DNA from: Astropecten irregularis
Taxonomy: Eukaryota; Echinodermata; Asteroidea; Paxillosida; Astropectinidae
DNA length: 64,000 nt
Assembly (NCBI GenBank): GCA_963971285.1
Contig: OZ020255.1
Location: forward strand, 7,068,001-7,132,000
Reading direction: 5' to 3'
A model generated the notes under the pieces. It did no database searches and had not been told where the DNA came from. It worked only from the letters and a program-made list of their open reading frames with translations. The position numbers were made by a program, and so were the translations under genes. Position 1 is the first letter of the stretch. Each line of letters begins with the position of its first letter. Shown here piece after piece: positions 1 through 12,670 of this stretch.

Positions 1-3000
1 CATTTCGTGTAAGTTTCAGCTCGATTGCCTAAGTATTGAGGGAGAAATTTCAAACTCTAGCAGAAAAAAGTGTCTCCTAGTCTAAGCGCAGTTTTTTTGC
101 CGACTGCTCTGCCGTTTTGTCGCATAGCGTGTGGTGCTATACTTGGATTTTCGGCCATGAACATGACTTTGGAATTTGGCACAGGTCATACTTTCCTGTA
201 GAGTACATCTGGGGCTACATTTCGTGCAAGTTTCAGCTCGATTGCCTTTGTATTGAGGGAGAAATTTTAAACTCATAACAGAAAAAAGTGTCCCATAGTC
301 TAAGTGCAGGTTTTTTTTGCCGCCTGCTCTGCCGTTTTGTCCCATAGCGTGTGGTGCTATACTTGGATTTTCGGCCATGAACATGACTTTGGAATTTGCC
401 ACTGCTCATACTTTCCTGTAGAGTACATCTGGGGCTACATTTCGTGTAAGTTTCAGCTCGATTGCCTAAGTATTGAGGGAGAAATTTCAAACTCTAGCAG
501 AAAAAAGTGTCTCCTAGTCTAAGCGCAGTTTTTTTGCCGACTGCTCTGCCGTTTTGTCGCATAGCGTGTGGTGCTATACTTGGATTTTCGGCCATGAACA
601 TGACTTTGGAATTTGGCACAGGTCATACTTTCCTGTAGAGTACATCTGGGGCTACATTTCGTGCAAGTTTCAGCTCGATTGCCTCTGTATTGAGGGAAAA
701 ATTTCAAACTTTAGCAGAAAGATAGTGTCTCCTAGTCTAAGTTCAGTTTTTTCGCCGACTGCTCTGCCGTTTTGTCGCATAGCGTGTGGTGCTATACTTG
801 GATTTTCGGCCATGAACATGACTTTGGAATTTGGCACTGCTCATACTTTCCTATAAAGTACATCTGGGGCTACATTTCGTGCAAGTTTCAGCTCGATTGC
901 CTCAGTATTGAGGGAGAAATTTCAAACTCTAGCAGAAAGATAGTGTCTCCTAGTCTAAGCGCAGTTTTTTCGCCGACTGCTCTGCCGTTTTGTCGCATAG
1001 CGTGTGGTGCTATACTTGGATTTTCGGCCATGAACATGACTTTGGAATTTGGCTCAGCTCATACTTTCCTGTAGAGTACATCTGGGGCTACATTTCGTGC
1101 AAGTTTCAGCTCGATTGCCTCAGTATTGAGGGAGAAATTTCAAACTCTAGCAGAAAGATAGTGTCTCCTAGTCTAAGCGCAGTTTTTTCGCCGACTGCTC
1201 TGCCGTTTTGTCGCATAGCGTGTGGTGCTATACTTGGATTTTCGGCCATGAACATGACTTTGGAATTTGGCTCAGCTCATACTTCCCTGTAGAGTACATC
1301 TGGGGCTACATTTCGTGCAAGTTTCAGCTCGATTGCCTCAGTATTGAGGGAGAAATTTTAAACTCATAACAGAAAAAAGTGTCTCCTAGTCTAAGCGCAG
1401 TTTTTTTGCCGCCTGCTCTGCCGTTTTGTCGCATAGCGTGTGGTGCTATACTTGGATTTTCGGCCATGAACATGACTTTGGAATTTGGCACAGCTCATAC
1501 TTTCATTTAGAGTACATCTGGGGCTACATTTCGTGCAAGTTTCAGCTCGATTGCCTCTGTATTGAGGGAGAAATTTCAAACTCTAACACAAAAAAGTGTC
1601 TCATAGTCTAAGTGCAGGTTTTTTTTGCTGCGTGCTCTGCCGTTTTGTCGCATAGCGTGTGGTGCTATACTTTAATTTTCGGCCATGAACATGACTTTGG
1701 AATTTGGCACTGCTCATACTTTCCTGTAGAGTACATTTGGGGCTACATTTCGTGCAAGTTTCAGCTCGATTGCCTCAGTATTGAGGGAGAAATTTCAAAC
1801 TCTAGCAGAAAGATAGTGTCTCCTAGTCTAAGCGCAGTTTTTTGCCGCGTGCTCTGCCGTTTTGTCGCATAGCGTGTGGTGCTATTCTTGGATTTTCGGC
1901 CATGAACATGACTTTGGAATTTGGCACTGCTCATACTTTCCTGTAGAGTACATCTTAGGCTACATTTCGTGCAAGTTTCAGCTCGATTGCCTCTGTAATG
2001 AGGGAGAAATTTCAAACTCTAACAGAAAAAAGTGTCTCATAGTCTAAGTGCAGGTTTTTTTTTGCCGCGTGCTCTGCCGTTTTGTCACATAGCGTGTGGT
2101 GCTATTCTTGGATTTTCGGCCATGAACATGACTTTTGAATTTGGCATTGCTCATACTTTCCTGTAGAGTACATCTGGGGCTACATTTCTTGCAAGTTTCA
2201 GCTCGATTGCCTCAGTATTGAGGGAGAAATTTTAAACTCTAGCAGAAAAAAGTGTCTCCTAGTCTAAGCGCAGTTTTTCTGTCGACTGCTCTGCCGTTTT
2301 GTCGCATAGCGTGTGGTGCTATACTTGGATTTTCGGCCATAAACATGAATTTGGAATTTGGCTCAGCTCATACTTTCCTGTAGAGTACATCTGGGGCTAC
2401 ATTTCGTGCAAGTTTCAGCTCGATTGCCTCAGTATTGAGGGAGAAATTTTAAACTCATAACAGAAAAAAGTGTCTCATAGTCTAAGTGCAGGTTTTTTTT
2501 TGCCGCCTGCTCTGCCGTTTTGTCGCATAGCGTGTGGTGCTATACTTGGATTTTCGGCCATGAAAATGACTTTGGAATTGGGCACTGCTCATACTTTCCT
2601 GTAGAGTACATCTAGGGGTTCATTTCGTGCAAGTTTCAGCTCGATTGCCTAAGTATTGAGGGAGAAATTTCAAACTCTAGCAGAAAAAGGTGTGTCTCCT
2701 AGTCTAAGCGCAGTTTTTTTGCCGACTGCTCTGCCGTTTTGTCGCATAGCGTGTGGTGCTATACTTGGATTTTCGGCCATGAACATGACTTTGGAATTTG
2801 GCACAGCTCATACTTTCTTGTAGAGTACATCTGGGGCTACATTTCGTGCAAGTTTCAGCTCGATTGCCTCTGTATTGAGGGAGAAATTTTAAACTCATAA
2901 CAGAAAAAAGTGTCTCCTAGTCTAAGCGCAGTTTTTTTCCGACTGCTCTGCCGTTTTGTCGCATAGCGTGTGGTGCTATACTTGGATTTTCGGCCATGAA

Positions 3001-6000
3001 CATGACTTTGGAATTTGGCACTGCTCATACTTTCCTGTAGAGTACATCTGGGGCTACATTTCGTGCAAGTTTCAGCTCGATTGCGTAAGTATTGAGGGAT
3101 AAATTTCAAACTCTAGCAGAAAAAAGTGTCTCCTAGTCTAAGCGCAGTTTTTTTCCGACTGCTCTGCCGTTTTGTCGCATAGCGTGTGGTGCTATACTTG
3201 GATTTTCGGCCATAAACATGACTTTCGAATTTGGCACAGCTCATACTTTCCTGTAGAGAACATCTGGGGCTACATTTCGTGCAAGTTTCAGCTCGATTGC
3301 CTCAGTATTGAGGGAGAAATTTTAAACTCTACCAGAAAAAAGTGTCTCCTAGTCTAAGCGCAGTTTTTTTGCCGCCTGCTCTGCCGTTTGTCGCATAGCG
3401 TGTGGTGCTATACTTGGATTTTCGGCCATAAACATGAATTTGGAATTTGGCTCAGCTCATACTTTCCTGTAGAGTACATCTGGGGCTACATTTCGTGCAA
3501 GTTTCAGCTCGATTGCCTCAGTATTGAGGGAGAAATTTTAAACTCATAACAGAAAAAAGTGTCTCATAGTCTAAGTGCAGGTTTTTTTTTGCCGCCTGCT
3601 CTGCCGTTTTGTCGCATAGCGTGTGGTGCTATACTTGGATTTTCGGCCATGAAAATGACTTTGGAATTGGGCACTGCTCATACTTTCCTGTAGAGTACAT
3701 CTAGGGGTTCATTTCGTGCAAGTTTCAGCTCGATTGCCTAAGTATTGAGGGAGAAATTTCAAACTCTAGCAGAAAAAGGTGTGTCTCCTAGTCTAAGCGC
3801 AGTTTTTTTGCCGACTGCTCTGCCGTTTTGTCGCATAGCGTGTGGTGCTATACTTGGATTTTCGGCCATGAACATGACTTTGGAATTTGGCACAGGTCAT
3901 ACTTTCCTGTAGAGTACATCTGGGGCTACATTTCGTGCAAGTTTCAGCTCGATTGCCTCTGTATTGAGGGAGAAATTTTAAACTCATAACAGAAAAAAGT
4001 GTCCCATAGTCTAAGTGCAGGGTTTTTTTTGCCGCCTGCTCTGCCGTTTTGTCCCATAGCGTGTGGTGCTATACTTGGATTTTCGGCCATGAACATGACT
4101 TTGGAATTTGCCACTGCTCATACTTTCCTGTAGAGTACATCTGGGGCTACATTTCGTGTAAGTTTCAGCTCGATTGCCTAAGTATTGAGGGAGAAATTTC
4201 AAACTCTAGCAGAAAAAAGTGTCTCCTAGTCTAAGCGCAGTTTTTTTGCCGACTGCTCTGCCGTTTTGTCGCATAGCGTGTGGTGCTATTCTTGGATTTT
4301 CGGCCATGAACATGACTTTGGAATTTGGCACAGGTCATACTTTCCTGTAGAGTACATCTGGGGCTACATTTCGTGCAAGTTTCAGCTCGATTGCCTCTGT
4401 ATTGAGGGAGAAATTTTAAACTCATAACAGAAAAAAGTGTCCCATAGTCTAAGTGCAGGTTTTTTTTTGCCGCCTGCTCTGCCGTTTTGTCCCATAGCGT
4501 GTGGTGCTATACTTGGATTTTCGGCCATGAACATGACTTTGGAATTTGCCACTGCTCATACTTTCCTGTAGAGTACATCTGGGGCTACATTTCGTGTAAG
4601 TTTCAGCTCGATTGCCTAAGTATTGAGGGAGAAATTTCAAACTCTAGCAGAAAAAAGTGTCTCCTAGTCTAAGCGCAGTTTTTTTGCCGACTGCTCTGCC
4701 GTTTTGTCGCATAGCGTGTGGTGCTATACTTGGATTTTCGGCCATGAACATGACTTTGGAATTTGGCACAGGTCATACTTTCCTGTAGAGTACATCTGGG
4801 GCTACATTTCGTGCAAGTTTCAGCTCGATTGCCTCTGTATTGAGGGAAAAATTTCAAACTTTAGCAGAAAGATAGTGTCTCCTAGTCTAAGTTCAGTTTT
4901 TTCGCCGACTGCTCTGCCGTTTTGTCGCATAGCGTGTGGTGCTATACTTGGATTTTCGGCCATGAACATGACTTTGGAATTTGGCACTGCTCATACTTTC
5001 CTATAAAGTACATCTGGGGCTACATTTCGTGCAAGTTTCAGCTCGATTGCCTCAGTATTGAGGGAGAAATTTCAAACTCTAGCAGAAAGATAGTGTTTCC
5101 TAGTCTAAGCGCAGTTTTTTCGCCGACTGCTCTGCCGTTTTGTCGCATAGCGTGTGGTGCTATACTTGGATTTTCGGCCATGAACATGACTTTGGAATTT
5201 GGCTCAGCTCATACTTTCCTGTAGAGTACATCTGGGGCTACATTTCGTGCAAGTTTCAGCTCGATTGCCTCAGTATTGAGGGAGAAATTTCAAACTCTAG
5301 CAGAAAGATAGTGTCTCCTAGTCTAAGCGCAGTTTTTTCGCCGACTGCTCTGCCGTTTTGTCGCATAGCGTGTGGTGCTATACTTGGATTTTCGGCCATG
5401 AACATGACTTTGGAATTTGGCTCAGCTCATACTTCCCTGTAGAGTACATCTGGGGCTACATTTCGTGCAAGTTTCAGCTCGATTGCCTCAGTATTGAGGG
5501 AGAAATTTTAAACTCATAACAGAAAAAAGTGTCTCCTAGTCTAAGCGCAGTTTTTTTGCCGCCTGCTCTGCCGTTTTGTCGCATAGCGTGTGGTGCTATA
5601 CTTGGATTTTCGGCCATGAACATGACTTTGGAATTTGGCACAGCTCATACTTTCATTTAGAGTACATCTGGGGCTACATTTCGTGCAAGTTTCAGCTCGA
5701 TTGCCTCTGTATTGAGGGAGAAATTTCAAACTCTAACACAAAAAAGTGTCTCATAGTCTAAGTGCAGGTTTTTTTTGCTGCGTGCTCTGCCGTTTTGTCG
5801 CATAGCGTGTGGTGCTATACTTTAATTTTCGGCCATGAACATGACTTTGGAATTTGGCACTGCTCATACTTTCCTGTAGAGTACATTTGGGGCTACATTT
5901 CGTGCAAGTTTCAGCTCGATTGCCTCAGTATTGAGGGAGAAATTTCAAACTCTAGCAGAAAGATAGTGTCTCCTAGTCTAAGCGCAGTTTTTTGCCGCGT

Positions 6001-7068
6001 GCTCTGCCGTTTTGTCGCATAGCGTGTGGTGCTATTCTTGGATTTTCGGCCATGAACATGACTTTGGAATTTGGCACTGCTCATACTTTCCTGTAGAGTA
6101 CATCTTAGGCTACATTTCGTGCAAGTTTCAGCTCGATTGCCTCTGTAATGAGGGAGAAATTTCAAACTCTAACAGAAAAAAGTGTCTCATAGTCTAAGTG
6201 CAGGTTTTTTTTTGCCGCGTGCTCTGCCGTTTTGTCACATAGCGTGTGGTGCTATTCTTGGATTTTCGGCCATGAACATGACTTTTGAATTTGGCATTGC
6301 TCATACTTTCCTGTAGAGTACATCTGGGGCTACATTTCTTGCAAGTTTCAGCTCGATTGCCTCAGTATTGAGGGAGAAATTTTAAACTCTAGCAGAAAAA
6401 AGTGTCTCCTAGTCTAAGCGCAGTTTTTCTGTCGACTGCTCTGCCGTTTTGTCGCATAGCGTGTGGTGCTATACTTGGATTTTCGGCCATAAACATGAAT
6501 TTGGAATTTGGCTCAGCTCATACTTTCCTGTAGAGTACATCTGGGGCTACATTTCGTGCAAGTTTCAGCTCGATTGCCTCAGTATTGAGGGAGAAATTTT
6601 AAACTCATAACAGAAAAAAGTGTCTCATAGTCTAAGTGCAGGTTTTTTTTTGCCGCCTGCTCTGCCGTTTTGTCGCATAGCGTGTGGTGCTATACTTGGA
6701 TTTTCGGCCATGAAAATGACTTTGGAATTGGGCACTGCTCATACTTTCCTGTAGAGTACATCTAGGGGTTCATTTCGTGCAAGTTTCAGCTCGATTGCCT
6801 AAGTATTGAGGGAGAAATTTCAAACTCTAGCAGAAAAAGGTGTGTCTCCTAGTCTAAGCGCAGTTTTTTTGCCGACTGCTCTGCCGTTTTGTCGCATAGC
6901 GTGTGGTGCTATACTTGGATTTTCGGCCATGAACATGACTTTGGAATTTGGCACAGCTCATACTTTCTTGTAGAGTACATCTGGGGCTACATTTCGTGCA
7001 AGTTTCAGCTCGATTGCCTCTGTATTGAGGGAGAAATTTTAAACTCATAACAGAAAAAAGTGTCTCAT
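1..7068. repeat. Higher-order duplication, offset ~4,150 bp (19 monomers)
   Basis: Bases 1 to about 2,918 recur at about 4,150 to 7,068 in the same monomer order with very few differences. The offset is 4,149 at the left end and 4,150 after a poly-T length change near 312/4,450. A diagnostic difference is GTGTCTCC near 950 versus GTGTTTCC near 5,095. The match stops near 2,918/7,068, where one copy continues GCAGTTTTTTTCCGAC and the other GCAGGGTTTTTTTTGCC. The left limit is outside the window. Inside the block, a two-monomer (438 bp) unit is itself duplicated around 3,993-4,868. Confidence 0.9.
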
Positions 7069-10000
7069 AGTCTAAGTGCAGGGTTTTTTTTGCCGCGTGC
7101 TCTGCCATTTTGTGACATAGCGTGTGGTGATATACTTGGATTTTCGGCCATGAACATGACTTTGGAATTTGGCACTGCTCATACTTTCCTGTAGAGTACA
7201 TCTGGGGCTACATTTCGTGCAAGTTTCAGCTCGATTGCCTCAGTATTGAGGGAGAAATTTCAAACTTTAGCAGAAAGATAGTGTCTCATAGTCTAAGTGC
7301 AGGTTTTTTTTTGCCGCCTGCATTGCCGTTTTGTCGCATAGCGTGTGGTGCTATACTTGGATTTTCGGCCATGAAAATGACTTTGGAATTTGGCACTGCT
7401 CATACTTTCCTGTAGAATACATCTAGGGGTTCATTTCGTGCAAGTTTCAGCTCGATTGCCTAAGTATTGAGGGAGAAATTTCAAACTCTAGCAGAAAAAG
7501 GTGTGTCTCCTAGTCTAAGCGCAGTTTTTTTGCCGACTGCTCTGCCGTTTGTCGCATAGCGTGTGGTGCTATACTTGGATTTTCGGCCATGAACATGACT
7601 TTGGAATTTGGCAATGCTCATACTTTCATTTAGAGTACATCTGGGGCTACATTTCGTGCAAGTTTCAGCTCGATTGCCTCTGTATTGAGGGAGAAATTTC
7701 AAACTCTAACAGAAAAAAGTGTCTCATATACATGTAGTCTAAGTGCAGGTTTTTTTTTTGCCGCGTGCTCTGCCGTTTTGTCGCATAGCGTGTGGTGCTA
7801 TACTTGGATTTTCGGCCATGAACATGACTTTGGAATTTGGCACTGCTCATACTTTCATTTAGAGTACATCTGGGGCTACATTTCGTGCAAGTTTCAGCTC
7901 GATTGCCTCTGTATTGAGGGAGTAATTTCAAACTCTAACAGAAAAAAGTGTCTCATAGTCTAAGTGCAGGGGTTTTTTTGCCGCGTGCTCTGCCGTTTTG
8001 TCACATAGCGTGTGGTGCTATTCTTGGATTTTCGGCCATGAACATGACTTTTGAATTTGGCATTGCTCATACTTTCCTGTAGAGTACATCTGGGGCTACA
8101 TTTCTTGCAAGTTTCAGCTCGATTGCCTTTGTATTGATGGAGAAATTTTAAACTCTAACAGAAAAAAGTGTCTCATAGTCTAAGTGCAGGTTTTTTTTTG
8201 CCGCCTGCTCTGCCGTTTTGTCGCATAGCGTGTGGTGCTATACTTGGATTTTCGGCCATGAACATGACTTTGGAATTTGGCACAACTCATACTTTCATTT
8301 AGAGTACACCTGGGGCTACATTTCGTGCAAGTTTCAGCTCGATTGCCTTTGTATTGAGGGAGAAATTTCAAACTCTAACACAAAAAAGTGTCTCATAGTC
8401 TAAGTGCAGGTTTTTTTTTGCTGCGTGCTCTGCCGTTTTGTCGCATAGCGTGTGGTGCTATACTTTAATTTTCGGCCATGAACATGACTTTGGAATTTGG
8501 CACTGCTCATACTTTCCTGTAGAGTACATTTGGGGCTACATTTCGTGCAAGTTTCAGCTCGATTGCCTCAGTATTGAGGGAGAAATTTTAAACTCTAGCA
8601 GAAAAAAGTGTCTCCTAGTCTAAGCGCAGTTTTTTTGCCGCCTGCTCTGCCGTTTGTCGCATAGCGTGTGGTGCTATACTTGGATTTTCGGCCATAAACA
8701 TGAATTTGGAATTTGGCTCAGCTCATACTTTCCTGTAGAGTACATCTGGGGCTACATTTCGTGCAAGTTTCAGCTCGATTGCCTCAGTATTGAGGGAGAA
8801 ATTTTAAACTCTAACAGAAAAAAGTGTCTCATAGTCTAAGTGCAGGTTTTTTTTTGCCGCCTGCTCTGCCGTTTTGTCGCATAGCGTGTGGTGCTATACT
8901 TGGATTTTCGGCCATGAAAATGACTTTGGAATTGGGCACTGCTCATACTTTCCTGTAGAGTACATCTGGGGCTACATTTCGTGCAAGTTTAAGCTCGATT
9001 GCCTCTGTATTGAGGGAGAAATTTTAAACTCTAGCAGAAAAAAGTGTCTCCTAGTCTAAGCGCAGTTTTTTTGCCGCCTGCTCTGCCGTTTGTCGCGTAG
9101 CGTGTGGTGCTATACTTGGATTTTCGGCCATAAACATGAATTTGGAATTTGGCACAGCTCATACTTTCCTGTAGATTACATCTAGGGGTTCATTTCGTGC
9201 AAGTTTCAGCTCGATTGCCTAAGTATTGAGGGAGAAATTTCAAACTCTAGCAGAAAAAGGTGTGTCTCCTAGTCTAAGCGCAGTTTTTTTGCCGACTGCT
9301 CTGCCGTTTTGTCGCATAGTGTGTAGTGCTATACTTGGATTTTCGGCCATGAACATGACTTTGGAATTTGGCACTGCTCATACTTTCCTGTAGAGTACAT
9401 CTTAGGCTACATTTCGTGCAAGTTTCAGCTCGATTGCCTCTGTAATGAGGGAGAAATTTCAAACTCTAACAGAAAAAAGTGTCTCATAGTCTAAGTGCAG
9501 GTTTTTTTTTGCCGCGTGCTCTGCCGTTTTGTCACATAGCGTGTGGTGCTATTCTTGGATTTTCGGCCATGAACATGACTTTTGAATTTGGCATTGCTCA
9601 TACTTTCCTGTAGAGTACATCTGGGGCTACATTTCTTGCAAGTTTCAGCTCGATTGCCTCAGTATTGAGGGAGAAATTTTAAACTCTAGCAGAAAAAAGT
9701 GTCTCCTAGTCTAAGCGCAGTTTTTCTGTCGACTGCTCTGCCGTTTTGTCGCATAGCGTGTGGTGCTATACTTGGATTTTCGGCCATAAACATGAATTTG
9801 GAATTTGGCTCAGCTCATACTTTCCTGTAGAGTACATCTGGGGCTACATTTCGTGCAAGTTTCAGCTCGATTGCCTCAGTATTGAGGGAGAAATTTTAAA
9901 CTCATAACAGAAAAAAGTGTCTCATAGTCTAAGTGCAGGTTTTTTTTTGCCGCCTGCTCTGCCGTTTTGTCGCATAGCGTGTGGTGCTATACTTGGATTT

Positions 10001-12670
10001 TCGGCCATGAAAATGACTTTGGAATTGGGCACTGCTCATACTTTCCTGTAGAGTACATCTAGGGGTTCATTTCGTGCAAGTTTCAGCTCGATTGCCTAAG
10101 TATTGAGGGAGAAATTTCAAACTCTAGCAGAAAAAGGTGTGTCTCCTAGTCTAAGCGCAGTTTTTTTGCCGACTGCTCTGCCGTTTTGTCGCATAGCGTG
10201 TGGTGCTATACTTGGATTTTCGGCCATGAACATGACTTTGGAATTTGGCACAGCTCATACTTTCTTGTAGAGTACATCTGGGGCTACATTTCGTGCAAGT
10301 TTCAGCTCGATTGCCTCTGTATTGAGGGAGAAATTTTAAACTCATAACAGAAAAAAGTGTCTCATAGTCTAAGTGCAGGGTTTTTTTTGCCGCGTGCTCT
10401 GCCATTTTGTGACATAGCGTGTGGTGATATACTTGGATTTTCGGCCATGAACATGACTTTGGAATTTGGCACTGCTCATACTTTCCTGTAGAGTACATCT
10501 GGGGCTACATTTCGTGCAAGTTTCAGCTCGATTGCCTCAGTATTGAGGGAGAAATTTCAAACTTTAGCAGAAAGATAGTGTCTCATAGTCTAAGTGCAGG
10601 TTTTTTTTTGCCGCCTGCTCTGCCGTTTTGTCGCATAGCGTGTGGTGCTATACTTGGATTTTCGGCCATGAAAATGACTTTGGAATTTGGCACTGCTCAT
10701 ACTTTCCTGTAGAATACATCTAGGGGTTCATTTCGTGCAAGTTTCAGCTCGATTGCCTAAGTATTGAGGGAGAAATTTCAAACTCTAGCAGAAAAAGGTG
10801 TGTCTCCTAGTCTAAGCGCAGTTTTTTTGCCGACTGCTCTGCCGTTTGTCGCATAGCGTGTGGTGCTATACTTGGATTTTCGGCCATGAACATGACTTTG
10901 GAATTTGGCAATGCTCATACTTTCATTTAGAGTACATCTGGGGCTACATTTCGTGCAAGTTTCAGCTCGATTGCCTCTGTATTGAGGGAGAAATTTCAAA
11001 CTCTAACAGAAAAAAGTGTCTCATATACATGTAGTCTAAGTGCAGGTTTTTTTTTTGCCGCGTGCTCTGCCGTTTTGTCGCATAGCGTGTGGTGCTATAC
11101 TTGGATTTTCGGCCATGAACATGACTTTGGAATTTGGCACTGCTCATACTTTCATTTAGAGTACATCTGGGGCTACATTTCGTGCAAGTTTCAGCTCGAT
11201 TGCCTCTGTATTGAGGGAGTAATTTCAAACTCTAACAGAAAAAAGTGTCTCATAGTCTAAGTGCAGGGGTTTTTTTGCCGCGTGCTCTGCCGTTTTGTCA
11301 CATAGCGTGTGGTGCTATTCTTGGATTTTCGGCCATGAACATGACTTTTGAATTTGGCATTGCTCATACTTTCCTGTAGAGTACATCTGGGGCTACATTT
11401 CTTGCAAGTTTCAGCTCGATTGCCTTTGTATTGATGGAGAAATTTTAAACTCTAACAGAAAAAAGTGTCTCATAGTCTAAGTGCAGGTTTTTTTTTGCCG
11501 CCTGCTCTGCCGTTTTGTCGCATAGCGTGTGGTGCTATACTTGGATTTTCGGCCATGAACATGACTTTGGAATTTGGCACAACTCATACTTTCATTTAGA
11601 GTACACCTGGGGCTACATTTCGTGCAAGTTTCAGCTCGATTGCCTTTGTATTGAGGGAGAAATTTCAAACTCTAACACAAAAAAGTGTCTCATAGTCTAA
11701 GTGCAGGTTTTTTTTTGCTGCGTGCTCTGCCGTTTTGTCGCATAGCGTGTGGTGCTATACTTTAATTTTCGGCCATGAACATGACTTTGGAATTTGGCAC
11801 TGCTCATACTTTCCTGTAGAGTACATTTGGGGCTACATTTCGTGCAAGTTTCAGCTCGATTGCCTCAGTATTGAGGGAGAAATTTTAAACTCTAGCAGAA
11901 AAAAAGTGTCTCCTAGTCTAAGCGCAGTTTTTTTGCCGCCTGCTCTGCCGTTTGTCGCATAGCGTGTGGTGCTATACTTGGATTTTCGGCCATAAACATG
12001 AATTTGGAATTTGGCTCAGCTCATACTTTCCTGTAGAGTACATCTGGGGCTACATTTCGTGCAAGTTTCAGCTCGATTGCCTCAGTATTGAGGGAGAAAT
12101 TTTAAACTCTAACAGAAAAAAGTGTCTCATAGTCTAAGTGCAGGTTTTTTTTTGCCGCCTGCTCTGCCGTTTTGTCGCATAGCGTGTGGTGCTATACTTG
12201 GATTTTCGGCCATGAAAATGACTTTGGAATTGGGCACTGCTCATACTTTCCTGTAGAGTACATCTGGGGCTACATTTCGTGCAAGTTTAAGCTCGATTGC
12301 CTCTGTATTGAGGGAGAAATTTTAAACTCTAGCAGAAAAAAGTGTCTCCTAGTCTAAGCGCAGTTTTTTTGCCGCCTGCTCTGCCGTTTGTCGCATAGCG
12401 TGTGGTGCTATACTTGGATTTTCGGCCATAAACATGAATTTGGAATTTGGCACAGCTCATACTTTCCTGTAGATTACATCTAGGGGTTCATTTCGTGCAA
12501 GTTTCAGCTCGATTGCCTAAGTATTGAGGGAGAAATTTCAAACTCTAGCAGAAAAAGGTGTGTCTCCTAGTCTAAGCGCAGTTTTTTTGCCGACTGCTCT
12601 GCCGTTTTGTCGCATAGTGTGTAGTGCTATACTTGGATTTTCGGCCATGAACATGACTTTGGAATTTGGC
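6064..12670. repeat. Tandem higher-order repeat, 3,297 bp (15 monomers) x2
   Basis: About 6,064-9,360 and about 9,361-12,670 are adjacent near-identical copies. The offset is 3,297, then 3,298 after one extra A in the A-run near 11,898. Shared private variants include GAGGGAGTAATTTC (7,915/11,212), GAATACATCTAGGGG (7,413/10,710) and the TACATGTA insertion near 7,729/11,026. Differences between copies include GCATTGCCG near 7,319 versus GCTCTGCCG near 10,616, and GTCGCGTAG near 9,093 versus GTCGCATAG. Breakpoints are estimated by eye to within a few tens of bases. Confidence 0.88.
7721..7740. repeat. TACATGTA insertion in the monomer linker (first of five copies)
   Basis: Here CTCATA and GTCTAAG, normally adjacent, are separated by the 8 bp palindrome TACATGTA. 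The same insertion is seen near 11,026, 18,665, 21,726 (followed by GTGTAAG instead of GTCTAAG) and 23,698. It occurs only inside the linked higher-order blocks, so it is a lineage tag and not an independent recurrent event. Confidence 0.85.

Noticed and set aside
554..856. 100-codon plus-strand open frames (also at 772, 990, 4,704, 4,922 and 5,140) spanning more than one monomer
   Set aside because: They arise only where the AGAAAGATAGTGTC variant shifts the frame past the usual stop. They start at TTG and are overlapping copies of the same satellite, with no recognisable domain.
6854..7201. 115-codon minus-strand open frame, repeated at 10,151-10,498
   Set aside because: It lies entirely within two satellite monomers, repeats because of the 3,297 bp duplication, and resembles no protein family.
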